DNA of 5,876 bases from Deltaproteobacteria bacterium (GCA_030646655.1 JAUSLB010000214.1:1-5876), one strand, 5' to 3'; counted from the first letter of the stretch, positions 1 through 5,673 are shown. Translations and numbers: made by a program. The notes: generated by a model not told the origin, from the letters alone.

Positions 1-25
1 TTGTAGAGGCTCAGGTAAAATGAAC

Positions 26-114
26 CTCCCCGCAGCAAGCTGCGGAGTATCGAAGACCACTACGGCTGAAAAAGTCTCGAAGCAAGCTTCGGGGGATTGA
101 ACCCTCAGTGAGGG
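26..114. repeat. Cluster of three short palindromes upstream of the RND gene
   Basis: Three compact inverted repeats follow each other. CCGCAGC/GCTGCGG (30-45) and CGAAGC/GCTTCG (78-91) both have an AA loop. CCCTCA/TGAGGG (102-114) has a single central base. Between the first two lies CTGAAAAAGTC (66-76), which is identical to the left arm of the strongest hairpin in the two longer repeats further right in this window. The arrangement looks like REP-type or other dispersed palindromic DNA rather than coding sequence. No gene was found in the first 140 bases, although the end of an upstream gene could lie at the very edge. The palindromes are seen directly; the repeat-family assignment is inference. 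Confidence 0.5.
102..114. promoter_or_regulatory. Possible operator palindrome before the RND gene
   Basis: CCCTCA-G-TGAGGG is a perfect 13-base dyad with partly symmetric A/T-rich flanks (97-119), ending 26 bases before the pump start codon. Efflux genes are often repressed through such dyads, for example by TetR- or MarR-type proteins. No regulator gene is visible here, and the dyad could equally be the third unit of the hairpin cluster. Confidence 0.22.
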
Positions 115-140
115 ATTAAAGGATAGTCAGAGCGAAAGAC

Positions 141-3100
141 ATGTCATTATACGAACTCTGCATAAAAAGGCCCGTATTCGCTACGATGCTCATAATGAGC
201 CTCGTAGTGCTCGGTCTCGCCTCATACAGGGAATTGGGCGTTGACATCTTCCCCAAGGTAGACCTGCCCACAGTGACCATCACCACAAGGCTTGATGGCG
301 CAAGCCCTGAAGAGATCGAGAGCCAGATAACGAAGAGGATAGAAGAGGTCGTAAATACCATTAACGGCATCGATGAGCTCCGCTCAACGACCATCGAAGG
401 CCAGTCGCAGATATTCGCCACCTTCCTCCTTGAAAAAAATATCGATGTAGCCGCCAACGAGGTTAGGGAGAAGGTCTCTACCATCTTATCCCAGCTCCCG
501 CCCGGGACGGATTCGCCTGTTATAGAGAAGTTCGACCCCGACGCCTCGCCCATAATGTCCATAGTCATCTCTGGGAAGAGGAGCGCCCGCGAGGTGACCG
601 AGATAGCGGATAAGAAGATAAAAAGGCAGCTCGAGGTCATAAAGGACATAGGCGCGATAACGCTCGTCGGCGACAGGAAAAGGGAGATACAGGTAGTCAT
701 AGACCCCAACAGGCTCTCCGCCTACAACCTCTCGATCATAAGCGTGAAAGAGGCCTTGAGGAGGCAGAATGTCGAGGTCCCCGGAGGCAGGATTACCTGG
801 GAGGCCCGCGAGGAGGGCTTAAGGACGATGGGCAGGATCGAGAAGGTCGGGGACTTTAACGACCTTATCGTAGCGGATTACAAGGGCGCTCCCGTGCGCA
901 TAAAAGACATAGGCTACGCCTTGGACAGCGAAGAAGAGCCGAGGACCCTATCCCGCCTCGACGGGAATAACGCGGTATCAGCCCTTATAAGGAAGCAGTC
1001 AGGGACGAATACCGTCGCTGTCGTCCAAAGGGTAAAGGATAAGCTCATTGAGGTGCGCTCAACGCTCCCGTCCGACATCCAGATAGAGATCGTCACAGAC
1101 CAGTCGAAATTCATAAAAAAATCGGTGTCTCAGGTAGAGGAGCACTTAGTCCTCGGCTCGATACTCGCAAGCTTAATAATACTCTTTTTCATAAAGAACC
1201 TTAGGACGGCGTTTATCGCCGCCCTCGCCATCCCATCGTCCATAATCGGCACTTTCACGCTCCTGAGATACATGGGCTTTACGCTCAACAACATGACCCT
1301 CCTTGCCTTATCCGTGTGCACAGGGATAGTCATAGACGACGCTATTATAGTCCTTGAGAACATCTACAGGCACATGGAGGAGGAGAACAGAGGCCCGGTT
1401 GAGGCCGCCATCCACGGCACAAAAGAGATAGCCCTCGCTGTCATGGCCACGACCCTTTCTCTCGTGGTCATATTCCTCCCTGTCGCCTTCATGTCAGGCC
1501 TTGTGGGGAGGTTCTGGAAGAGCTTCGGTCTAACGGCCACATTCGCCATAATGATCTCGCTCCTCGTGTCCTTTACCCTTACCCCCATGCTCTCTTCAAA
1601 GCTCCTTAAGCGGAAAGAGGCGGGAAAGGCATCGAGGGGAGGGTGGTTCTATACCAAGATGGAGGCGGGGTATCTGGGGATCCTCAGCTGGTGCCTGAGG
1701 CACAGGATTGTAGTTATACTCGCCGCAATAGCGCTCCTTTATTCCATCGTCCCCCTCGGCAGGCTCGCGAAGTCCGAGTTCATTGTCGACGATGACATGA
1801 GCGAGTTCGAGATAATCGTCGAGGCACCTCCGGGCTCCTCCCTGCAGAAGAGCGACGAGATACTCAAGTCCATCGAGGCGGAAATAAAAAAGACGCCTGA
1901 GGTCGTCCACATCTTCACGAATATCGGCGTAAGGGGCCAGTACCTCTCGAACGTCACTGACGCGTCCATCTACGTGGGGCTCAGGCCCTTGAACGAGCGG
2001 GCAAGGAGCCAGCAGGAGATAATGCAGGAGACGAGGGGGGTCCTTAAAAAATTCTCAGGCCTCAGGATAAGCATCCAGACCATAAACCTCATCTCAGGCG
2101 GAGGGTTCCGCGCAACACCCTTTAACCTCATAATAAGGGGGCCTGAGCTGAGCAAGCTCGACGAGTATTCGGGGACTCTAATAAAGAACCTCAAATCGAT
2201 CTCCGGCTTCGTCGATACCGACACGGGCCAGGCGCTCCGCCATCCTGAACTGCAGGTGCATATCGACAGGAAGAAGGCGTCGGACCTTGGGGTAAAGGTC
2301 GAAGCGATCGCCTCGAGCCTGCGCACGATGGTCGGGGGCGAGAAGGTCACGCTGTACAGGGAAGGCGATGAGCAGTACAACGTAAGGTTGCGGCTTAAAG
2401 AGGACTACCGTAAGGACGCATCCGCTATAGAAGAGCTGACCGTCCCTAATAATCAGGGCAGGCTCGTTAAGCTCAACAACTTCGCTACAATCACCCCCGG
2501 CATGAGCCCGGGCCAGATTGACAGGTTCTCTCAGGAGCGCCAGATAACGGTGATATCGAACCTCTATAACAAGCCCCTCGGAGAGGCTATTTCGGATTCA
2601 AACCAGACGATAAAAGAGATGAACATGCCGGCCGAGTACTCTACCGCCTACCTCGGCAGGGGCAAATTGATGGCCGAGGCGTTCTATAACTTCTTCATAG
2701 CCTTTATCCTAAGCCTCCTTTTCGTATACATGGTCCTTGCCGCGCAGTTCGAGAGCTTCGTCCACCCGGTTACGATAATGGTATCGATATTCTTGAGCAT
2801 CCCGTTCGGCATCCTGAGCATAATACTCGCGAACAACACGATCAACATATACAGCGTCATGGGCATGTTCGTCCTTATAGGGGTTGTCAAGAAGAACGCC
2901 ATCCTTCAGGTCGACTATACCAACACGCTTCGGGCAAAGGGCATGGATAAGTTCGACGCGCAGATGCTCGCCAACAAAGTAAGGCTCCGCCCCATCCTCA
3001 TGACGACGCTTGCGATAATCGCGGGCATGCTCCCCATAACGTTCAGTAAGGGCGACGGCTCAGCATCGAGGGCGTCGATGGCCATCGTCATCGTGGGCGG

Positions 3101-3230
3101 GCAGGCGCTCTGCCTTCTTGTAACGCTCGTGGTCATACCCGTAGTCTATTCCTCGTTCGATGACCTTCGGGGCTTAAAGTTTTTAAGGAGCTTGAGCTAC
3201 CCTGCCTTCCTCCGGAGAAAGGCGCATTAA
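141..3230 (+). CDS. RND efflux transporter permease subunit (AcrB/HAE1-like)
   Basis: A 1029-residue proton-driven inner-membrane pump, close to the usual 1020-1050 of the hydrophobe/amphiphile efflux family. It would work as a trimer with a periplasmic adaptor and an outer-membrane channel. TM1 lies near residues 12-31, followed by a large periplasmic porter domain to about 330. TM2-TM6 lie within about 336-490 and TM7 near 523-541. A second porter domain runs to about 845, then TM8-TM12. The proton-relay aspartates are D399-D400 in GIVIDDAIIVLENIYRHMEE, and K918 in GVVKKNAIL matches the TM10 lysine of AcrB. The hallmark VYMVLAAQFESF (862-873) and RLRPILMTTLA are present. ATG 141 is the first start after an in-frame stop at 117-119, and its Shine-Dalgarno sequence is weak. 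No adaptor or channel gene follows; one may lie upstream of the window. The substrate cannot be told, but the sequence reads as HAE1 rather than a metal (CzcA) pump. No frameshift or missing key residue was seen. Confidence 0.95.
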   Translation: MSLYELCIKRPVFATMLIMSLVVLGLASYRELGVDIFPKVDLPTVTITTRLDGASPEEIESQITKRIEEVVNTINGIDELRSTTIEGQSQIFATFLLEKNIDVAANEVREKVSTILSQLPPGTDSPVIEKFDPDASPIMSIVISGKRSAREVTEIADKKIKRQLEVIKDIGAITLVGDRKREIQVVIDPNRLSAYNLSIISVKEALRRQNVEVPGGRITWEAREEGLRTMGRIEKVGDFNDLIVADYKGAPVRIKDIGYALDSEEEPRTLSRLDGNNAVSALIRKQSGTNTVAVVQRVKDKLIEVRSTLPSDIQIEIVTDQSKFIKKSVSQVEEHLVLGSILASLIILFFIKNLRTAFIAALAIPSSIIGTFTLLRYMGFTLNNMTLLALSVCTGIVIDDAIIVLENIYRHMEEENRGPVEAAIHGTKEIALAVMATTLSLVVIFLPVAFMSGLVGRFWKSFGLTATFAIMISLLVSFTLTPMLSSKLLKRKEAGKASRGGWFYTKMEAGYLGILSWCLRHRIVVILAAIALLYSIVPLGRLAKSEFIVDDDMSEFEIIVEAPPGSSLQKSDEILKSIEAEIKKTPEVVHIFTNIGVRGQYLSNVTDASIYVGLRPLNERARSQQEIMQETRGVLKKFSGLRISIQTINLISGGGFRATPFNLIIRGPELSKLDEYSGTLIKNLKSISGFVDTDTGQALRHPELQVHIDRKKASDLGVKVEAIASSLRTMVGGEKVTLYREGDEQYNVRLRLKEDYRKDASAIEELTVPNNQGRLVKLNNFATITPGMSPGQIDRFSQERQITVISNLYNKPLGEAISDSNQTIKEMNMPAEYSTAYLGRGKLMAEAFYNFFIAFILSLLFVYMVLAAQFESFVHPVTIMVSIFLSIPFGILSIILANNTINIYSVMGMFVLIGVVKKNAILQVDYTNTLRAKGMDKFDAQMLANKVRLRPILMTTLAIIAGMLPITFSKGDGSASRASMAIVIVGGQALCLLVTLVVIPVVYSSFDDLRGLKFLRSLSYPAFLRRKAH

Positions 3231-3256
3231 CAATACCCTCCCTTGACAACGCCCCC

Positions 3257-3525
3257 CTGCTGGTAAAGACTTTAGCAGGTTGCTTCAAGCCGCAGCCTGT
3301 TATGCAATCCATGGAAGGATTGCCTCTGGATGCTCGCCAGCTCACGAAGTGATAAGGCGAGCTATATAAATGTTATTTTCCTTGCCAGACACAATCCAGT
3401 AACTGTTGAACGGATTGTGCAATTGCGAGACTAAAAAAGTCGAGCAATTTGTAAGATTTGGACGGAGGCAGTCCGGCCAAATCGTTGTTGAAAAAGTCCA
3501 GGACGGACTTTTTCAGCATCCTGTT
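3257..3525 (+). repeat. Multi-hairpin dispersed repeat, copy 1 (seven hairpins)
   Basis: Consecutive inverted repeats fill almost the whole gap between the pump and the CapA-like gene. A: AGCAGGTTGC paired with GCAGCCTGTT, using two G-U pairs (3274-3301). B: GCAATCC/GGATTGC (3304-3323). Two extra hairpins lie within 3325-3420. C: AATTGC/GCAATT with inner GACT/AGTC (3421-3449). D: GATTTGG.CGGA/TCCG.CCAAATC (3455-3483). E: TTGAAAAAGTCC/GGACTTTTTCAG, loop AGGAC (3488-3516). Copy 2 at 5175-5346 shares A-E at roughly 90% identity by eye. Hairpin E has an A-tract and a T-tract around a GTCC/GGAC core, so it could act as a bidirectional terminator. The repeat ends 8 bases before the ribosome binding site of the next gene. 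No RND terminator of the classic type is seen, so this element may serve as one. Confidence 0.85.
3325..3420 (+). repeat. 96-base two-hairpin segment present only in repeat copy 1
   Basis: Where copy 2 has a single base (5242) between hairpins B and C, copy 1 has 96 bases that form two hairpins of their own. One is GCTCGCC/GGCGAGC (3332-3362) with an inner TCAC-GAA-GTGA. The other is CACAATCC/GGATTGTG (3390-3419) around a 14-base loop. An A/T-rich linker (3363-3380) separates them and contains TATATAAA, a possible but unsupported -10 box. It could be an insertion in copy 1 or a deletion in copy 2, and two copies cannot decide this. Confidence 0.7.
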
Positions 3526-3533
3526 TGATATCC

Positions 3534-3539
3534 GGAGGG
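3534..3539 (+). promoter_or_regulatory. Ribosome binding site deciding the CapA-like start
   Basis: GGAGGG lies 3 bases before ATG 3543. The spacing is short but usable. The alternative in-frame TTG at 3525 has no Shine-Dalgarno sequence and falls on the edge of the repeat, so it is rejected as the start. Confidence 0.65.
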
Positions 3540-3542
3540 CGC

Positions 3543-4529
3543 ATGAGGCTGCTCTTTGTCGGGGATGTGATGCTGGGAAGGCTCGTAAACAGGGAGCTTA
3601 GAAGGAGGCCGCCCGAGTACCCTTGGGGCGATACGCTGCCTGTATTCAAAGAGGCTGACTTAAGGTTCTGCAACCTCGAATGCGCAGTCTCGGACAGGGG
3701 CCGGCCATGGTCAGCCACCCCCAAGGCATTCCACTTCCGCACAGACGCCGGGAACATAGAGGCCCTTAAAGCGGCGGATATAAACGCGGTATCGCTTGCA
3801 AACAACCACACGCTCGACTTCGGGTACGAGGCGCTCGAAGATACCCTGGAGATACTCGACAAGGCGGGGATAGCGCGCGCAGGCGCGGGCAAAGATATAG
3901 AGGAGGCTTCGAGCCCGGCTTATCTAATCTTAAGCGGTAAAAAGATAGCCTTTGTCGCCTTTACGGACAACGAGCCGTGGTGGGAGGCCGGGCAGGGACA
4001 GCCGGGCATATTCTATGTCCCTGTAGACACGAAGGACTGGCGCGCAAGGCTCCTCTTTGAAAAAGTAAAAGAGGCACAGAGGAAGGCAGACCTTGTAGTA
4101 GTATCCGCCCACTGGGGGCCGAACTGGGGATACCGCCCGGCTCTAGAGCATATCCCTTTCGGCCACGCCCTTGTGGAAGCCGGGGCAGGGGTTGTATTCG
4201 GCCACTCATGCCATGTATTTCAGGGGATAGAGGTCTATAAGGGAAGCCCCATCATTTACAGCTCCGGGGACTTTATAGATGATTATGCCGTAGCCGAGAT
4301 TGAGAGGAATGACGAGTCCTTCATATTCTCGGCTGAGTTCGAGGAAAGCCGTTTTACCGGCATGGCCCTTATACCTACTGTAATAACGGGATTCAAGGCT
4401 GAGCTTGCACCCAGCCCGAGGGCAGAGCTCATCTCGGCAAAGATGAAGAACCTATGTTCGGAGTTCAATACCTCAACCGAATGGCCGGAGGATGAGAAAA
4501 GGCTTAAAATACTCTTGGGAAGGGGTTAA
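3543..4529 (+). CDS. CapA-family (PGA_cap) metallophosphatase-like protein
   Basis: A 328-residue protein of the CapA/PgsA superfamily, whose fold resembles calcineurin-type metallophosphoesterases. The family motifs appear in order: GDVMLGR (7-13), NLE (44-46), HFR (64-66), SLANNHTLDFG (84-94), SAHWGPNWG (188-196), GHSCHVFQGIE (220-230) and YSSGDFIDD (239-247). The Asp, Asn and His residues in these motifs are the expected metal-site candidates. No signal peptide or N-terminal membrane anchor is visible when ATG 3543 is used, so the protein may be cytoplasmic, unlike the membrane-bound CapA of capsule operons. No capB, capC or capD-like genes are adjacent, so a role in poly-gamma-glutamate synthesis is not supported. 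The name reflects family only. It lies 312 bases after the pump, across the hairpin repeat, and ends in its own terminator, so it is probably monocistronic. Confidence 0.9.
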   Translation: MRLLFVGDVMLGRLVNRELRRRPPEYPWGDTLPVFKEADLRFCNLECAVSDRGRPWSATPKAFHFRTDAGNIEALKAADINAVSLANNHTLDFGYEALEDTLEILDKAGIARAGAGKDIEEASSPAYLILSGKKIAFVAFTDNEPWWEAGQGQPGIFYVPVDTKDWRARLLFEKVKEAQRKADLVVVSAHWGPNWGYRPALEHIPFGHALVEAGAGVVFGHSCHVFQGIEVYKGSPIIYSSGDFIDDYAVAEIERNDESFIFSAEFEESRFTGMALIPTVITGFKAELAPSPRAELISAKMKNLCSEFNTSTEWPEDEKRLKILLGRG

Positions 4530-4545
4530 ACCCCTTGCTTTTTTT
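4520..4545 (+). terminator. Rho-independent terminator of the CapA-like gene
   Basis: AAGGGG (4520-4525) pairs with CCCCTT (4531-4536) across a TTAAA loop, followed by GC and seven T residues (4539-4545). The TAA stop codon of the gene (4527-4529) sits inside the loop, so the terminator overlaps the end of the coding sequence. Confidence 0.8.
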
Positions 4546-4560
4546 ATGATGAAAATCATA
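4545..4560 (+). promoter_or_regulatory. FNR/CRP-family-like operator (TGAT-N4-ATCA)
   Basis: TATGAT-GAAA-ATCATA is a perfect 6+6 dyad. Its core TGAT-N4-ATCA matches the FNR consensus TTGAT-N4-ATCAA except for the outermost base of each half. Its centre (4552.5) lies 41.5 bases before a start predicted at 4594 from the -10 box at 4582-4587, which is the class II activator position. Anaerobic or nitrosative control by an FNR, Dnr or HcpR-like regulator would suit the gene downstream. The dyad is seen; the regulator is inferred. Confidence 0.45.
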
Positions 4561-4581
4561 TAATATTAAGTGTTTATAGGT

Positions 4582-4587
4582 TATATT
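4582..4587 (+). promoter_or_regulatory. Likely -10 box for the redox-disulfide gene
   Basis: TATATT lies in an A/T-rich stretch with no good -35 element, as expected for an activator-dependent promoter. A start near 4594 would give a leader of about 20 bases that includes the ribosome binding site. A competing -10 box, TATAAT at 4559-4564, is a better hexamer with TTGCTT (4535-4540) 18 bases upstream. If it is the one used, the dyad at 4545-4560 would overlap it and more likely repress. Confidence 0.4.
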
Positions 4588-4613
4588 ATATAAAACAAAG
4601 GAGGACAATTGCG

Positions 4614-4835
4614 ATGCCTGAAAACATAAACGGCAATATGACCACAGGCGAAGTGACCACGAGATGGCCGTCCACCAAAGAGGTCTTCACAAGGCACTTC
4701 GGCTCCGGCTGCTTCACATGTCCGGCGTTCGGCGGGGAGCCGATCTCAATGGCCTGCACCATGCACTCGACTGACATAAATATGTTCGTAAGCGAGCTTA
4801 TAGAGGCGGCCAAGAGGGACGAAGCGGCTCAGTAG
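4614..4835 (+). CDS. DUF1858-type redox-disulfide domain protein
   Basis: A 73-residue soluble protein with the layout of the DUF1858 / hybrid-cluster-protein-associated disulfide family. The N-terminal segment has MTTGEV (9-14), then WPSTKEVFTRHFGSGCFTCP (18-37) with the CxxC pair C33 and C36. A helical tail ends in FVSELIEAAKRD. A third cysteine, C48 in MACTM, is less typical. The family is small (about 60-80 residues) and is often found in anaerobes near redox or hybrid cluster proteins. Its exact reaction is not established; thiol-disulfide or metal handling is the usual guess. AAGGAGG (4598-4604) lies 9 bases before ATG 4614. Terminators on both sides and a promoter region of its own make it a single-gene unit. 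No hybrid cluster protein gene is in the window. Confidence 0.85.
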   Translation: MPENINGNMTTGEVTTRWPSTKEVFTRHFGSGCFTCPAFGGEPISMACTMHSTDINMFVSELIEAAKRDEAAQ

Positions 4836-4865
4836 CCGATTATAATAAAAGAGCTTTCATTCCGT

Positions 4866-4900
4866 AACGGGGCGGCATCTCACCGTCCCGTTTCTTTTCT
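4866..4900 (+). terminator. Rho-independent terminator after the redox-disulfide gene
   Basis: AACGGGGCGG (4866-4875) pairs with CCGTCCCGTT (4883-4892), ten pairs including one G-T, across the loop CATCTCA. The tail TCTTTTCT follows. It lies 30 bases after the stop codon at 4833-4835. Confidence 0.75.
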
Positions 4901-5140
4901 CCCCTGAAATAATTCCTAAAGATTTACCTTATTTCATACCCCTGAAATAGTTGTTTCAGCGATGGAAAATGTTTCTCATGTGATACATTTTGATAACTAT
5001 TTGATTTTTAAGATATTTTTCTGAAATTAGCTTTATTTGTTTCATAAATGAACATGAGTGCGGGTTCCGCAATCTAAGTTATTTTGAAGAGATGAAAATT
5101 TTTCCTAATAAAATCAGTAGGTTAATTGATTTTTTGAGGT
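4901..5140. other. AT-rich gene-free block with inverted TGAAA/TTTCA pairs
   Basis: This stretch is clearly richer in A/T than its surroundings and has no credible gene. CCCCTGAAATA occurs twice (4901-4911 and 4939-4949). TGAAA and TTTCA form three inverted pairs: TGAAATAA/TTATTTCA (4905-4936), CTGAAA-N6-TTTCAG (4942-4959) and TGAAA-N13-TTTCA (5022-5044). The block runs directly into a sigma-54 promoter, so these dyads are candidate activator sites or a bendable upstream region. The pairs are seen; any function is inference. Confidence 0.45.
5059..5071. promoter_or_regulatory. Candidate upstream activator site for the sigma-54 promoter
   Basis: TGCGG-GTT-CCGCA is a perfect dyad and the only GC-rich island in the AT-rich block. 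Its centre (5065) lies about 100 bases before the predicted sigma-54 start, the distance typical for enhancer sites bound by sigma-54 activators. The activator is unknown. Confidence 0.35.
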
Positions 5141-5157
5141 TTGGCACGGGTCTTGTA
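5141..5157 (+). promoter_or_regulatory. Sigma-54 (RpoN) promoter
   Basis: TTGGCACGGGTCTTGTA matches the consensus YTGGCACGRNNNTTGCW at every specified base except the C of the -12 TTGC, which is T here. The GG doublet (5143-5144) and the GT (5155-5156) are 10 bases apart, as required. A T-rich run lies just upstream. The start would fall near 5167-5168, a few bases before hairpin repeat copy 2, so the repeat would form the 5' leader of the small-peptide transcript. Expression would need an ATP-dependent enhancer-binding activator. Confidence 0.72.
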
Positions 5158-5174
5158 TATATAGCAAGACAGAA

Positions 5175-5346
5175 CTGCTAAAGCCGGATTAGCAGGTTGC
5201 TTCAAGCCGCAACCTGCTACGCAATCCATGGAAGGATTGCCAAATTGCGAGACCGAAAAGTCAAGCAATTTGTAAAATTTGGACGGATTCACTCCGGCCA
5301 AATCGTGGCTGAAAAAGTCCAGGACGGACTTTTTCAGCATCCTGTT
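5175..5346 (+). repeat. Multi-hairpin dispersed repeat, copy 2 (five hairpins)
   Basis: A: AGCAGGTTGC/GCAACCTGCT, ten perfect pairs (5191-5218). B: GCAATCC/GGATTGC (5221-5240). C: CAAATTGC/GCAATTTG (5241-5272). D: ATTTGG.CGGA/TCCG.CCAAAT within 5276-5304. E: CTGAAAAAGTCC/GGACTTTTTCAG, twelve perfect pairs, loop AGGAC (5309-5337). Differences from copy 1 fall mostly in loops and linkers (the D loop is TTCAC here, GGCAG there) or keep pairing through G-U, so the fold is preserved. Both copies lie in the same orientation, directly upstream of a ribosome binding site. It could be a mobile palindromic element, a processed or leader RNA, or a bidirectional terminator. No transposase is present. Confidence 0.85.
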
Positions 5347-5380
5347 AGATAACAGGCTCTCCGAATGGGAGGTGAGCAGG

Positions 5381-5470
5381 ATGGAAAACTGGAAGGAAGG
5401 GATAATCGAGATATTCTTGGCGATCTTTTGCGCATCAATCGAGCTTGTCATTCATACGCCGGGGGTTTAG
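5381..5470 (+). CDS. Putative 29-residue single-span membrane peptide, first of the cluster
   Basis: A short polar start (MENWKEG) is followed by a hydrophobic segment IIEIFLAIFCASIELVI (8-24) and the tail HTPGV. Two glutamates (E10, E21) lie within the hydrophobic segment. I do not recognise the family. GGAGGTG (5368-5374), 6 bases before ATG, is one of the best ribosome binding sites in the window and sets this start. The same frame stays open upstream through hairpins D and E, but that part is repeat-derived and is not counted. It is the first gene after the sigma-54 promoter and its hairpin leader. A membrane-complex accessory peptide, a stress peptide or a type I toxin are all possible; nothing in the sequence chooses among them. 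Confidence 0.55.
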   Translation: MENWKEGIIEIFLAIFCASIELVIHTPGV

Positions 5471-5477
5471 GGAAAGG

Positions 5478-5573
5478 ATGGAAGAGAGGGCATTAATTAT
5501 ATTCGAGGTTTTCTTAAATTTTGCGATAACAGGCTCAAAAGGGGGCAATAAAGATGAAGACAATGGCAAATGA
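5478..5573 (+). CDS. Putative 31-residue peptide with hydrophobic N-terminal half
   Basis: The reading frame starts 7 bases after the stop of the preceding peptide, so translational coupling is plausible. The start MEERA leads into LIIFEVFLNFAIT (6-18), which matches the preceding peptide's IIEIFLAIF around its Glu: two hydrophobic residues, E, I or V, F, L. The remainder (GSKGGNKDEDNGK) is polar. The hydrophobic run is short for a full membrane span. AGGG (5469-5472) lies 5 bases before ATG, a moderate site. Its last 20 bases overlap the start of the next peptide in another frame. This is the least certain of the four; it may be a degenerate paralogue or chance. Confidence 0.38.
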   Translation: MEERALIIFEVFLNFAITGSKGGNKDEDNGK

Positions 5574-5673
5574 AGTAAAATTATTCTGGACGATCGAGGG
5601 CTTTGCCCTTTTTATGGGGATGCTGGGCCTTGTGGCGCTCGTGATGGCTCAATCCGGAAGGGGGATCTTTTAA
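5554..5673 (+). CDS. Putative 39-residue single-span membrane peptide
   Basis: MKTMANEVKLFW leads into the segment TIEGFALFMGMLGLVALVMA (13-32), long enough to cross the membrane, and a short basic tail QSGRGIF. One Glu (E15) lies near the start of the segment, as in its neighbours, but the rest is a different Gly/Leu/Met-rich sequence. AGGGGG (5540-5545) lies 8 bases before ATG 5554; the second Met (codon 4) has no such site, so the first is chosen. Its leader and first bases are nearly identical to those of the last peptide (20 of 23 bases). Family not recognised. Confidence 0.55.
   Translation: MKTMANEVKLFWTIEGFALFMGMLGLVALVMAQSGRGIF

Noticed and set aside
116..709. Long minus-strand frame (197 codons) opposite the RND gene, and the other minus-strand frames under it
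   Set aside because: These are shadows of a clear, full-length RND coding sequence. Their composition follows from its codon use, and no independent start signals are visible.
3133..3345. Minus-strand frame containing GNPSMDCITGCGLKQPA, with a similar peptide at 5122-5451 minus
   Set aside because: The shared peptide is the reverse translation of hairpins A and B of the repeat. Similarity comes from the DNA repeat, not from a protein family, and neither frame has a suitable ribosome binding site.
3257..3525. CRISPR array or integron attC array
   Set aside because: The hairpins differ from each other, there are no equal repeats with unique spacers, no cas or integrase gene and no gene cassettes between stems.
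4962..5024. 20-codon frame starting MENVSHVIHF in the AT-rich block
   Set aside because: No Shine-Dalgarno sequence, no resemblance to the downstream peptides and no promoter of its own.
5092..5181. 29-codon frame MKIFPNKISRL... across the sigma-54 promoter
   Set aside because: Poor ribosome binding site, and it overlaps the promoter and the start of the repeat. It is better explained as chance in A/T-rich DNA.
5175..5346. Insertion sequence
   Set aside because: No transposase, no matching terminal inverted repeats across the whole element and no clear target-site duplication; at most a non-autonomous palindromic element.
5279..5380. N-terminal extension of the first small peptide from a TTG inside the repeat
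   Set aside because: The extension is entirely hairpins D and E plus linker and has no ribosome binding site, whereas ATG 5381 has an excellent one. In copy 1 the same repeat frame is not in phase with the downstream gene.
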